A stretch of 64,000 nt of DNA, from assembly GCF_014645355.1 (NCBI RefSeq), contig NZ_BMLS01000002.1, positions 310,001 to 374,000 on the forward strand, given 5' to 3'. This DNA comes from Bowmanella pacifica (GTDB taxonomy: Bacteria; Pseudomonadota; Gammaproteobacteria; Enterobacterales; Alteromonadaceae). The notes beneath the pieces were generated by a model. The model did no database searches. It was not told where the DNA came from and was given only the letters and a program-made list of their open reading frames with translations. Of the stretch, positions 1-7,832 are shown in pieces. The first letter of the stretch is position 1, and every line of letters begins with the position of its first letter. The translations under genes and the position numbers were made by a program.

Positions 1-223
1 GATCCGGGACAAAATCCTCAAATTCATCCCATGACTGGCTTTGCAAGCCATCGGTGGCAATACCGGCTTCGGCCAGGTATTTAAGTGACAGGGGGTGTAC
101 CTGCCCGGCCGGCTGACTGCCGGCACTTCTGGCTTCAATCAGGCCATCTGCCAGATGATTGGTTATGGCTTCAGATAAAATACTACGACAGCGGTTATGG
201 GTGCAGATATACAGAATCTTCAT
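1..223 (-). CDS. arsC: Arsenate reductase / low-molecular-weight phosphatase family protein, 3' part outside window
   Basis: Reverse-strand frame starting ATG at 223 and running off the window edge, so only about 74 N-terminal residues are visible. Residues 7-14 read CTHNRCRS, the CX5R(S/T) phosphate-binding P-loop of the low-molecular-weight tyrosine phosphatase fold, here right behind the first beta-strand (MKILYI) as in thioredoxin- or mycothiol-linked ArsC enzymes. The later catalytic Asp-Pro and resolving cysteines lie outside the window. The start follows the arsR stop codon by one base, so the two are co-transcribed and probably translationally coupled. This context makes arsenate reduction the likeliest role; a general LMW phosphatase cannot be excluded from the fragment alone. 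Confidence 0.8.
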   Translation of the reverse strand, partial: MKILYICTHNRCRSILSEAITNHLADGLIEARSAGSQPAGQVHPLSLKYLAEAGIATDGLQSQSWDEFEDFVPD

Positions 224-224
224 A

Positions 225-554
225 TTAGGACTCACAGGATGAACAGGCCGTCAGCTGTTGCTGGCAGCCGGCTAAAAATTCGCTGTTATGGCGGGCGGCG
301 GTGGCAATAATCTCTTGTGCCCAGGCTGGCAATTCGGGATGCAGGCGGTAATACACCCATTTGCCGCGGCGCTCATCACTAAGCAGATTGCATTTACGCA
401 GATCCGCCAGATGCCGCGAAACCTTAGGCTGACTTAGCTGCAATGCCGATTGCAGATCGCAAACGCACAGCTCCTTATGCAGGCTTATCAGCAGCAGGGA
501 TTTAAGCCGGGTATCCTCGGCCAGGCATTTAAAAAACGTCAGGGGTGATAGCAT
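225..554 (-). CDS. arsR: ArsR-family arsenic-responsive repressor
   Basis: 109-residue winged-helix protein. Residues 28-34 read ELCVCDL, the arsenite-binding CxC signature (Cys30, Cys32) at the start of the recognition helix region, followed by a QPKVSRHL DNA-contact helix and a wing with YYRL. The C-terminal tail has three more cysteines. A GTG at 569 extends the frame, but ATG at 554 is preferred because AAAGGAGG lies a few bases before it. It probably represses its own operon (arsR-arsC) through the AT-rich palindrome at 580-591 and is released by As(III)/Sb(III). Expected cytoplasmic homodimer. Confidence 0.92.
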   Translation of the reverse strand: MLSPLTFFKCLAEDTRLKSLLLISLHKELCVCDLQSALQLSQPKVSRHLADLRKCNLLSDERRGKWVYYRLHPELPAWAQEIIATAARHNSEFLAGCQQQLTACSSCES

Positions 555-578
555 AAGCCCTCCTTTCACATGCGAAAA

Positions 579-606
579 ATCATATATATGAAATTTCAGA
601 TGTCAA
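579..606 (-). promoter_or_regulatory. arsR promoter with ArsR operator palindrome
   Basis: On the reverse strand TTGACA (606-601) and TATGAT (584-579) are separated by 16 bp, a near-consensus sigma-70 promoter. The -10 region sits inside the perfect 12-bp palindrome TCATATATATGA (580-591). ArsR-family repressors use such AT-rich dyads overlapping the core promoter, so autoregulation is inferred. Confidence 0.75.
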
Positions 607-632
607 TAGAGTTTATGCTAACTAAGTTGCCT

Positions 633-1541
633 TTAGTTTTGCCCTTGTAAGCGCAGGCGATGGATATCTTGCTGCGGCGGTAAACCGAACTGACGCCGGT
701 ATTCGCGACTAAACTGCGAGGGGCTGTCATAGCCCACCAAGGCGCTGGTGTAGCTGGCGTCAAACTCTTTGCTTAACATCAGATCCCTGGCCTCCTGCAA
801 GCGCAGTAGTTTCAGATATTGCAGCGGGCTGGTGCCGGTAATGGCGCGAAAATGGGCGCGAAAGGTGGACGCGCTCATATGCGCCCGCTGCGCCAGTTCA
901 TCCATCCCCAGCGGACGGGTAAAGTTTTGCTTTAGCCAGGCAATCACTTTGGCAATCTGTTCATTGTGCGAGCCTGCGGCCACTAAATAGCGAAGATGTG
1001 GGCCGTGTGGCCCGGTTAATAAACGGATCAGAATTTCCTGTTTAATCAGTGGCAGCAAAGGGGCACGCAGCGTAGGCGTTGCCAGCAATTGTACTAAGCG
1101 ATACAGCGCATCCTGCAAGCCGTTGTCAGCAGCTTCAATAGAGAGCGGCTGATACTGCCAATCCCTGCCAGGACGGGGCAAGTCCAACTGCGCATTCACC
1201 GCCATAATTTCGCTGCTGTCCAGTTGCAGTAGCACCGCCAGAAAAGGCTGTTGACGGCTGGCGCGGCTGATATGGGCCACCACAGGTAAGTCCAGCGAGG
1301 TCAGCATGGTATGACCGGGATGATAGTGCGACACCTGCTCATTGAGAAAAAGGGTCTTTTCGCCCTGTACCACCAGGCTCAAACTTAAACTATAAATACA
1401 GGCCAGCGGCTCGGTAGGGCTATTGCGCCGATGCAGGGTTAAGCCAGGTATGGAGGTTGGGTGATCGCCGCTGGTTTGGGCAAGACCATCAACCAATTTC
1501 GCCAACTTAGCCAGCCCCTCACTTGCATATTCCACTGACAT
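633..1541 (-). CDS. AraC-family transcriptional regulator with AraC_N-type sensor domain
   Basis: 302 residues from ATG 1541, which has GGAG about 9 nt upstream; the TTG at 1556 is less likely. Residues ~15-165 look like the cupin-type N-terminal domain of AraC regulators (TLHRRNSPTEP, then VVQGEKTLFLNE), and residues ~195-290 form the double helix-turn-helix (MDELAQRAHMSASTFRAHFRAI and GYDSPSQFSREYRRQFG). It is divergent from an alpha/beta hydrolase gene with a 241-bp shared intergenic region, the usual arrangement in which the regulator controls the neighbouring enzyme. The inducer cannot be read from the sequence. Confidence 0.88.
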   Translation of the reverse strand: MSVEYASEGLAKLAKLVDGLAQTSGDHPTSIPGLTLHRRNSPTEPLACIYSLSLSLVVQGEKTLFLNEQVSHYHPGHTMLTSLDLPVVAHISRASRQQPFLAVLLQLDSSEIMAVNAQLDLPRPGRDWQYQPLSIEAADNGLQDALYRLVQLLATPTLRAPLLPLIKQEILIRLLTGPHGPHLRYLVAAGSHNEQIAKVIAWLKQNFTRPLGMDELAQRAHMSASTFRAHFRAITGTSPLQYLKLLRLQEARDLMLSKEFDASYTSALVGYDSPSQFSREYRRQFGLPPQQDIHRLRLQGQN

Positions 1542-1782
1542 ACTTTCTCTCTCCAACAGCCTTTAAACACCAAAAACCCTTAACCATACTGACATAAACG
1601 GTCAGAGCTTATAGGTATGCAGTGTAGTTGATGTTTAAGCTAAGCAACATCCTGCCTTTGTGCAATTCGTCAAATCAGGCAATACCATCGTCATTTTGGG
1701 CAACCCAATATTGGTAAGTTTGACCATACTATACTCGTCAACCCAACGACCTCCATACAGGTCATGCAACGAGGAAAAACTG

Positions 1783-2754
1783 ATGGCACGAATTTCAGCA
1801 GACAGAATGCAAAAAGCGCAGGCACAACTGGCCAGTATTTCGGCCGACGACCACGAGAAGGTTAAAGCCCTGGCCAATATTGTTAAGCCGCTACGCAGCG
1901 TGTTGCACAAAACACCCGACGACTACGATATGACAGGCTGGGAAGATATCTATTTTCAATCGGATGACGGCACGCCGCTGGAGGGTTGGTATATTCCGGC
2001 CAAAGGTGGGGAAAGCGATAAGCTGATTATCTTTAATCATGCCCTGCCCATGTGCCGCGCCGGTTATCCGGGCCATTTAGGGGCACCCTGGAGTGCCTTT
2101 GATGAGGTGGAAATTGATTTTGTGATTCAGATGAAACATCTGACCGACGCCGGTTACAACGTACTGGCCTATGATATTCGCAATCATGGTAACAGCAGTG
2201 CCGCCAATGGCGGGCTGTCTGGTATTGGCCGCTGGGAATGGCGGGATTGTGTGGGGGTGAAAAAGTATGTGGATAATCACCCCAGGCTGAGCAGCATGAA
2301 GGTAGGCCTGTACAGCCAGTGCATGGGCGGTAATTCCCAATACGAAGCAATTTACCGTCGCCCCGAATTGTTCGCCAATGTGGCTTGTATGGTCAGCCCT
2401 ATGGTGGTGTCAATGGCCGCCATCTTTGATGCCTTTTCAGAACTGTATGGCGTTCAGCAATATCAGGAGCTGATTGACCTGGAATTGCTGAAAATGGGCG
2501 CCTTTACCGCCGCTGAAATGACCCCGCACTTGTTTGCTGCCGGGGTGAAAATGCCGGTATTAATGGTCCAGGTATTAGATGACGAATGGACCCGCAATCC
2601 GCAGGATGCCCAGCAAACCTTTGATTTATTAGGCAGTGCCGACAAGGAACTGTTCTGGATCACCGGCACCACCAAGCGCTTTCGTGACGGTTATAACCAC
2701 TTTGGTCGCCACCCGGAAAAAGTCTTGTCTTACTTTGATAAATATATGAAGTAA
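1783..2754 (+). CDS. Alpha/beta hydrolase with cysteine nucleophile elbow
   Basis: 323 residues from ATG 1783 (GAGG at 1771-1774, 8-nt spacing); the frame is open upstream but without a ribosome site. The fold is visible from the strand-loop VLAYDIRNHGNS, the nucleophile elbow at GLYSQCMGGNS, a late acid segment VQVLDDEW and the C-terminal GYNHFGRHPEKVLSYFDKY containing the candidate catalytic His. The elbow residue is Cys where most family members have Ser, reminiscent of dienelactone hydrolases. No signal peptide, so cytoplasmic. Transcribed away from the AraC regulator, which probably controls it. Substrate unknown. Confidence 0.75.
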   Translation: MARISADRMQKAQAQLASISADDHEKVKALANIVKPLRSVLHKTPDDYDMTGWEDIYFQSDDGTPLEGWYIPAKGGESDKLIIFNHALPMCRAGYPGHLGAPWSAFDEVEIDFVIQMKHLTDAGYNVLAYDIRNHGNSSAANGGLSGIGRWEWRDCVGVKKYVDNHPRLSSMKVGLYSQCMGGNSQYEAIYRRPELFANVACMVSPMVVSMAAIFDAFSELYGVQQYQELIDLELLKMGAFTAAEMTPHLFAAGVKMPVLMVQVLDDEWTRNPQDAQQTFDLLGSADKELFWITGTTKRFRDGYNHFGRHPEKVLSYFDKYMK

Positions 2755-2806
2755 GCCCAATACTAAGGGGAGCTTGCCGCCTTGCCTCGCTCCCCTGCAC
2801 ACTGAG

Positions 2807-3253
2807 TTACTTGCAGTAGGCTTTAATACTGCCATCTTGGGGTATTGAGCGCACCGCACAAACACTATATTGCTGAGGTAAAGGTCTGGATAGCATCACT
2901 GGGCTGTCAGCGTAGAGACAGACCTGCCAGATTTGATTATTCACTTTGTCCGAAAAGTCGTAACTTTCCTCAACTACCTTAGCGGCTTGATCCTGCTGAA
3001 TCTCAACCGACTGTGGTCTGAGTAATGCTCCCTCTTCTACAGGGCCATCGCTGAACGTTAACGATACCAGATTATGTGTATGCTCGGTGCGTGCATACTG
3101 CCCCCACATCTGCCACCCCGATGGCACATCAGAAACTTGCCAGCCAGCCTGTATCGCCTGAGGGCATTCAAAGGCATTTTGCTCTTGCGTTGCACAAGCC
3201 TGTCCAGCCAACGCCATTAGCGACAGGGTAATTATCCAGTTGCCCTTATTCAT
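2807..3253 (-). CDS. STY0301-like periplasmic protein, possible cognate immunity protein
   Basis: 148 residues with a clear signal peptide (hydrophobic stretch WIITLSLMALAGQ, cleavage after ACA at ~22). The mature part is ~125 residues with four cysteines (in ECPQA, QVCLY, YSVCAV, KAYC), consistent with two disulfides in the periplasm. It resembles the STY0301 family as I remember it. Its start overlaps the end of the upstream BPSL0067-like gene by 8 bp, so the pair is translationally coupled. That arrangement suggests a secreted enzyme with its periplasmic inhibitor, but no direct evidence of inhibition is visible. Confidence 0.65.
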   Translation of the reverse strand: MNKGNWIITLSLMALAGQACATQEQNAFECPQAIQAGWQVSDVPSGWQMWGQYARTEHTHNLVSLTFSDGPVEEGALLRPQSVEIQQDQAAKVVEESYDFSDKVNNQIWQVCLYADSPVMLSRPLPQQYSVCAVRSIPQDGSIKAYCK

Positions 3254-3644
3254 GCATAATCACCGATAATGCATCCCCATTGTTACTGGGGTCTTTGTAT
3301 GAACCATCTGCATTTAGCCCCTTAAAAAGCATTTTGCGTTTGGATATGGCTGGTTTTGTACTCCATTGATCCATAACCCATATGCCGGTTCCATCCTGTG
3401 AAAGGTAGAGTGCGGCATGGTTACCATGCGGAAGATTTGGATAACGGCCATCTACAAAAGTAGCCACAGCCGTTCCTTTAGATATTTGCGAGGCATTTCC
3501 TTTAACTTTTATCCCTTCTCTCCAAGTATCAGCTTTCCCTACTTTAGTATGCCATTGAACTAATCCTGCACATTCTCCACCAAATACTTTGGGCTTTCCT
3601 TCAAGACTATCTACTTTTGTATAAATAAATGGGCCGCCAGCCAT
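3246..3644 (-). CDS. BPSL0067-family NlpC/P60-like protein, candidate peptidoglycan amidase effector
   Basis: 132 residues with a strong ribosome site (AAGGAGAG) before ATG 3644 and no signal peptide. The motif GECAGLVQW at ~residues 22-30 has the Cys expected at the N-terminus of the catalytic helix of NlpC/P60-type cysteine peptidases, and GNHAALYLSQDG at ~74-85 supplies the His followed by a strand; this Cys/His order matches Tae-type cell-wall amidases. Lack of a signal peptide combined with an adjacent exported partner fits a type VI secretion cargo/immunity pair. No type VI structural gene is in the window, so the function stays a hypothesis. Confidence 0.65.
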   Translation of the reverse strand: MAGGPFIYTKVDSLEGKPKVFGGECAGLVQWHTKVGKADTWREGIKVKGNASQISKGTAVATFVDGRYPNLPHGNHAALYLSQDGTGIWVMDQWSTKPAISKRKMLFKGLNADGSYKDPSNNGDALSVIMHE

Positions 3645-3748
3645 TAGACTCTCCTTGTCTGTTCCACAAATTATTAATGATGCAAGACGAGTGTAGTTGG
3701 CTTTGTAGAATATTCCTCAAAGCGAAGTAGGTTTCGTATATTCGCCTT

Positions 3749-4282
3749 TTATCCCTGTAATAGGCTACAAGGGATCTCGGCTTCGCCTAACTTAGCTGCT
3801 ACATATAAAGTGCCTTCGCTGATACTGACCGAGCACACCATAGAGCGCTCAACCAGCGCGGCCAGAGACTGAATAGCCGGCCAGGGGAAACGCATTACGC
3901 TGATGGGCAGGCGTCTGAACTGTGCCTGCTCCTGTTGCCACCACACCTCGGACTTTTGATTAAAACTGTAGAGTTTCACTTCGCTGGCCTGGCGTGAGGC
4001 TTTTTTGATGCGCTCGAAGGCAGGTTCACCCACATCTATCCAGGTCAGCAATTGGTCATCCAGGCTACGCTGCCAAATGTCCGGCTCATTGGGGGTGCTC
4101 AGGCCGGTAGTGAATATCAGGCCCTCACGGGCATTTAAACAATAGGCCATCACCCGCGCCATCATACGCTCGGTAGATTCTGACGGATGCTGGGCCACGG
4201 TCAGATGTAAAGTGTCGTAATAATCCCGGTCCAGATCAGACAGCGAAATAATAAACTTAAAAATGGTGGGTTTAAGGGCCAA
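3749..4282 (-). CDS. yaeQ: YaeQ family protein
   Basis: 177 residues, the usual length of YaeQ, a compact PD-(D/E)XK-like fold protein of unknown cellular role. The start is TTG at 4282, chosen because the N-terminus MALKPTIFKF matches the conserved MALK start of E. coli YaeQ; an AAGG lies upstream. Visible family features include HPSESTERMMARV, DLLTWIDVGEP-like strand (QLLTWIDVGEP), RIKKASRQA and the WWQQ segment. It stands alone on the reverse strand between the effector-like pair and the GH110 gene. Confidence 0.92.
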   Translation of the reverse strand: MALKPTIFKFIISLSDLDRDYYDTLHLTVAQHPSESTERMMARVMAYCLNAREGLIFTTGLSTPNEPDIWQRSLDDQLLTWIDVGEPAFERIKKASRQASEVKLYSFNQKSEVWWQQEQAQFRRLPISVMRFPWPAIQSLAALVERSMVCSVSISEGTLYVAAKLGEAEIPCSLLQG

Positions 4283-4385
4283 AAAGGTCTGCCTTGTTAA
4301 TGCATATCGCCTCAGAATAAGGCAATTTGCGTTAGCCTAGCAGATTGCGGTGTTCACACACCAGCGCCTTATCAGTCGCAACTAA

Positions 4386-6125
4386 TCAGGGAGTTTCCTG
4401 TAACAAGTCAGGGATCACCTGAATGCTGCCATTCCCTTTTCCCTGTTTAAAATTTGGCAGGCTGCCCTCCAACACTACGTCGTCGCTATACTCCAATTGC
4501 AGTGAGGTCGAATTACCCGAAATCTCATTATTCTTAAGCTTTACATTACGGCTGCAACAAATATAAATGCCGGTTTTGCCTACCCCTTGAATGCGGTTTT
4601 TTTCAATCAGCAGCCCATTATGCACCCCAGGAGCCATGGCACTGGATTCAGTGAGCACAGCTATGCCCGAAGCTTCCTTGTAGGTGCCATCGCCGTAGCC
4701 ATTGCCAATCAGGGTGTTGTTGCGGATCACTACATCCTGAGTGCCAATAGATTCCATCCAGCCGGTGGCCGTATCAACTAAAATACCGGTGCCGGTATTA
4801 TCAACAAATTCATTGTCCTCAATCAGCGCGCCACGGGACTGGAACAGAATCCCCCGAGCCCTGATGCGTTTCACCTGATTATTCTTAAATACCAACCGCG
4901 CCACTTTACTGGCATTGGCCAATAGATCCGTAGGCAGCACAGCGCTGTCAATTGGCTGGGAAAAATGCAAATCGGCACTACCATCGTCATTCAGCTCAAT
5001 GCCATTGAGGGTATTTCTGGCATAGAGTTTTAGGGTATCGCCCCTAACCCACTCCATCTCATCACCGGGCTGCGGCCAGTCGGGTAGCAAATCTTGGGTA
5101 TTCACCGACAAATAGGCCCTGACACTGTGAGTGGAGAGGGTTTTCTGCAAAGACAGATAAAAGCCATGCACATTAGTGGCATCATCGCCCATACCTTCGA
5201 AGTAGCTATCCTGAATGCGGATCTCTCCGGTACAACTAATAAAATGCGTGGCATCGGTATTGGTAGACATCAGGCGGCCGGCTTTAGGCTTTACCTGCAA
5301 ACTCTGCATCACAATATCGGCACAATGATGGCCGATGATCCCCATACCCGGCGCCGCCAGAATTTCCACATCTTCAAACCTTACCTGGCTAGTGCGCAGC
5401 AAATGAATGGCGGGCCGATAGTTGCCCACATGACGCAGAATTACCCTATTTCCCACCGGTACAGCTTTGCTGCCGCTTACTCTGACCAGCTGCGGCGCCA
5501 AAAGCTGTAGCGGCGCCGTCAAACGCCAGTCATCCACCAGTCCCAAACGGTTGTGCTGCACGTCAAAATCCATCAGAGCCCAGACCGGCTCACCACCTTG
5601 CAGCGGAAAGTCGCGATCGACCTGCACATCAAAACCATCAGCCCGATTGGCCACCACTGTGCCTACTGAGAAGAGAGGTCTTTGCCAGTCGATGCTCAGC
5701 CCTTGTATGCGAATTTGTTGGGAATCGATAAACTCCATTGGTTGCACTAAACCATGGAACACCAGTCGGGCGTCTTCGCCGATGATCTCTGCGTCATTGA
5801 GACCAACAAAGGACATCGCTTTGTGATAGGGAGTACCGGCTTTTCCCCATTTAGTGTCGTAATCCAGCTCCCCCCGCATGAGGCGCTCGAAGTCCGCCAT
5901 TGCACCTGGCAGCCTGAAGTGGTATTCCCCTGCGGGGAATATCAGTTTCCCGCCCCCCTGCTGATGCAACCTTTCAATAGCAGCTTGTACCGCCTGAGTT
6001 ACATCCATTTGGCCAGGTACAGCACCAAAATCCTTCACATTAATGACATCAATATTGGACTTTGCTTGCTGGCTGGCCGTCACCAGACATACAAACAATA
6101 TGCACCTAACGAGGTTGGACAACAT
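4386..6125 (-). CDS. GH110-like alpha-1,3-galactosidase (right-handed beta-helix)
   Basis: 579 residues with a signal peptide (LVRCILFVCLVTASQQA), so exported. The N-terminus INVKDFGAVPGQMDVTQAVQAA is the typical opening of parallel beta-helix glycosidases. The segment ATHFISCTGEIRIQDSYFEG followed by MGDDATNVHGFY resembles the catalytic Asp-rich region of GH110 alpha-1,3-galactosidases, and later coils (VIRNNTLIGNGYGDG, LLIEKNRIQGV, LKNNEISGN) are beta-helix turns. The first 20 bases overlap the end of the nhaC-type gene, giving a coupled two-gene operon. Together with the nearby TonB receptor and GH63 gene it suggests use of galactose-containing marine or microbial glycans. Another beta-helix GH family is possible. 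Confidence 0.75.
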   Translation of the reverse strand: MLSNLVRCILFVCLVTASQQAKSNIDVINVKDFGAVPGQMDVTQAVQAAIERLHQQGGGKLIFPAGEYHFRLPGAMADFERLMRGELDYDTKWGKAGTPYHKAMSFVGLNDAEIIGEDARLVFHGLVQPMEFIDSQQIRIQGLSIDWQRPLFSVGTVVANRADGFDVQVDRDFPLQGGEPVWALMDFDVQHNRLGLVDDWRLTAPLQLLAPQLVRVSGSKAVPVGNRVILRHVGNYRPAIHLLRTSQVRFEDVEILAAPGMGIIGHHCADIVMQSLQVKPKAGRLMSTNTDATHFISCTGEIRIQDSYFEGMGDDATNVHGFYLSLQKTLSTHSVRAYLSVNTQDLLPDWPQPGDEMEWVRGDTLKLYARNTLNGIELNDDGSADLHFSQPIDSAVLPTDLLANASKVARLVFKNNQVKRIRARGILFQSRGALIEDNEFVDNTGTGILVDTATGWMESIGTQDVVIRNNTLIGNGYGDGTYKEASGIAVLTESSAMAPGVHNGLLIEKNRIQGVGKTGIYICCSRNVKLKNNEISGNSTSLQLEYSDDVVLEGSLPNFKQGKGNGSIQVIPDLLQETP

Positions 6126-7596
6126 GCTCCTCTCCCTTTTCGTCGTTGTTCTTTGTTTGCACTGCGGGCAACTGAAAACGCTTAACCCCCATTAGCGCCA
6201 GTAAAATCCCCATCAGCGGCGTCAGCCAGTTGAAAAAGGCATACAGGGCATAATCAAAGGGGTTTACCAGCAGCACCGACTGCATATAAGCGCCGCAGGT
6301 ATTCCAGGGGATCAGCGCCGAGGTACACGTACCGCCGTCTTCCACGGCGCGGGAGAGGTTTTCCGGGGCCAGGTTGCGTTTTTCGTACTCGGGTTTAAAC
6401 ATTCTGCCAGGCATCACAATGGCAATATATTGGTCGGCGGCAATCAGGTTGGTACCAAATGCCGTGCTGATGGTGGTGATAATCAGCCCGGCCACCGACT
6501 TTGCGGCTTTTAATAAAGATTGCACCACGCGCTGCAGCAGCCCGGTGGCTTCCATTACCGAGCCGAAGGTCATAGCCGAGATAATCAGCCAGATGGTATT
6601 TAACATTGAGCCCATACCACCGCCACTGAGCAAATCTTTGAGCAGCGGATCTGGGGTATCCAAGCTCACCCCGGCATACATGGCCTTCCATACCACAGTG
6701 ATAGTGCCGCCAATCTCGCCCAAATTGGGATCGGCCTGGGCCTGGATAAAATCCTGCTGAAAGAGTACCGCCATCAGGGCACCAAATAGGGCACCGATAC
6801 CAATAGCAGGAAAAGCCGGCACTTTACGAAAGGCTAAAAACAAGGTAATTCCCAGTGGCATCAGCAAGTACCAGGCAATATGGAATTGCATAGACAAGCT
6901 GCCCAGCAGCGCGTCCAGTTCCACCGGCTGCGCTCCCCGCCCTTCCTGCAAGCCTAGAATCAGAAACAGTACCAGGGTAATAGAAAAACTCGGCAGTGTG
7001 CTGTAGAGCATAAAACGGATATGGGTAAAAAGGTCGGTGCCTGCCACGGCAGGCGCCAGGTTAGTGGTATCGGATAAGGGCGAGAGTTTGTCACCAAAAT
7101 AGGCACCGCTAACAATGGCACCGGCGCAAATCACTTCCGACAGACCCAGGCCGCTGGCTACTCCCATCAGCGCCACACCTATGGTGGCCGCCACAGTCCA
7201 ACTGCTGCCGATACTCAGTGCCACAATGGCGCAGATGATGCTGCAACTGAGATAAAAATAATCCGGGTTTAACAGCTTAAGACCATAGTAAATCATTGTG
7301 GGTACGGTGCCGGATAACAGCCAACTGCCAATCAGCGACCCCACCGCCAGTAGGATCAAGATGGCACCCAGCGTCAGACTAATGCCACGCACTATGGCCT
7401 GTTCAATCTGCTCACGACCATAACCATTATAACGACCCATCACAGTGGCTACCCCGGCACACAGCAACAGGGCTATCTGATTGGGCCCAGAAGAAGAGTC
7501 ATCACCGAAGTAATACACCGCCAGAAACAACAGCAGCAACAGCACGGCAATGGGGACTAGTGCTTGTAATAAACTGGGCTGACGGGGTTGTAACAT
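6106..7596 (-). CDS. nhaC: NhaC-family Na+/H+ antiporter
   Basis: 496 residues from ATG 7596, which has AGGAG upstream; an in-frame ATG at 7626 lacks a ribosome site. It has about a dozen hydrophobic segments and the NhaC-type re-entrant motif GDKLSPLSDTTNLAP, followed by the second repeat motif with EDGGTCTSALIPWNTCGAY. Inner-membrane exchange of Na+ for protons is the family role, though some relatives exchange organic anions or amino acids. It shares a transcript with the GH110 gene and has the palindrome ATTTATAATATAAAT 60 bp upstream, the same site found at the receptor and GH63 promoters, so it belongs to a carbohydrate regulon. Confidence 0.87.
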   Translation of the reverse strand: MLQPRQPSLLQALVPIAVLLLLLFLAVYYFGDDSSSGPNQIALLLCAGVATVMGRYNGYGREQIEQAIVRGISLTLGAILILLAVGSLIGSWLLSGTVPTMIYYGLKLLNPDYFYLSCSIICAIVALSIGSSWTVAATIGVALMGVASGLGLSEVICAGAIVSGAYFGDKLSPLSDTTNLAPAVAGTDLFTHIRFMLYSTLPSFSITLVLFLILGLQEGRGAQPVELDALLGSLSMQFHIAWYLLMPLGITLFLAFRKVPAFPAIGIGALFGALMAVLFQQDFIQAQADPNLGEIGGTITVVWKAMYAGVSLDTPDPLLKDLLSGGGMGSMLNTIWLIISAMTFGSVMEATGLLQRVVQSLLKAAKSVAGLIITTISTAFGTNLIAADQYIAIVMPGRMFKPEYEKRNLAPENLSRAVEDGGTCTSALIPWNTCGAYMQSVLLVNPFDYALYAFFNWLTPLMGILLALMGVKRFQLPAVQTKNNDEKGEEHVVQPR

Positions 7597-7655
7597 ACGC
7601 GGCCTCTCCTGTGGGTCAGCCTTCATTTATATTACAACCCATTAACAATGACAAC

Positions 7656-7670
7656 ATTTATAATATAAAT
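7656..7670 (-). promoter_or_regulatory. 15-bp palindrome, operator copy 1 (nhaC/GH110 promoter)
   Basis: ATTTATA-A-TATAAAT, perfectly symmetric around one central base, 60 bp upstream of the nhaC-type start. Identical half-sites recur at 10676-10690 and 10831-10845, each in front of a gene of the same carbohydrate locus. Likely repressor or activator site; the cognate regulator is not in the window. Confidence 0.75.
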
Positions 7671-7763
7671 AAGATTATTAGTATTGAATGAGGGAATTAT
7701 GCACAGTACGCAAAGGCATCAGCTCCGGCACAGAGTCAGGGTTTTTCACTTTGGTAAGCTGAT

Positions 7764-7790
7764 AAAAAAATCCCGGGCTAAGCCCGGGAT
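7764..7790 (-). terminator. Rho-independent terminator of the TonB receptor gene
   Basis: ATCCCGGGCT/AGCCCGGGAT inverted repeat (7770-7790) with seven A on the forward strand at 7764-7770, giving a T-tract after the hairpin on the reverse strand. A further perfect 18-bp palindrome, AGGAGGGAATTCCCTCCT, lies between it and the stop codon (7800-7817). Confidence 0.88.
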
Positions 7791-7832
7791 TGGCAATACA
7801 GGAGGGAATTCCCTCCTATCAGGCACAGGGAG

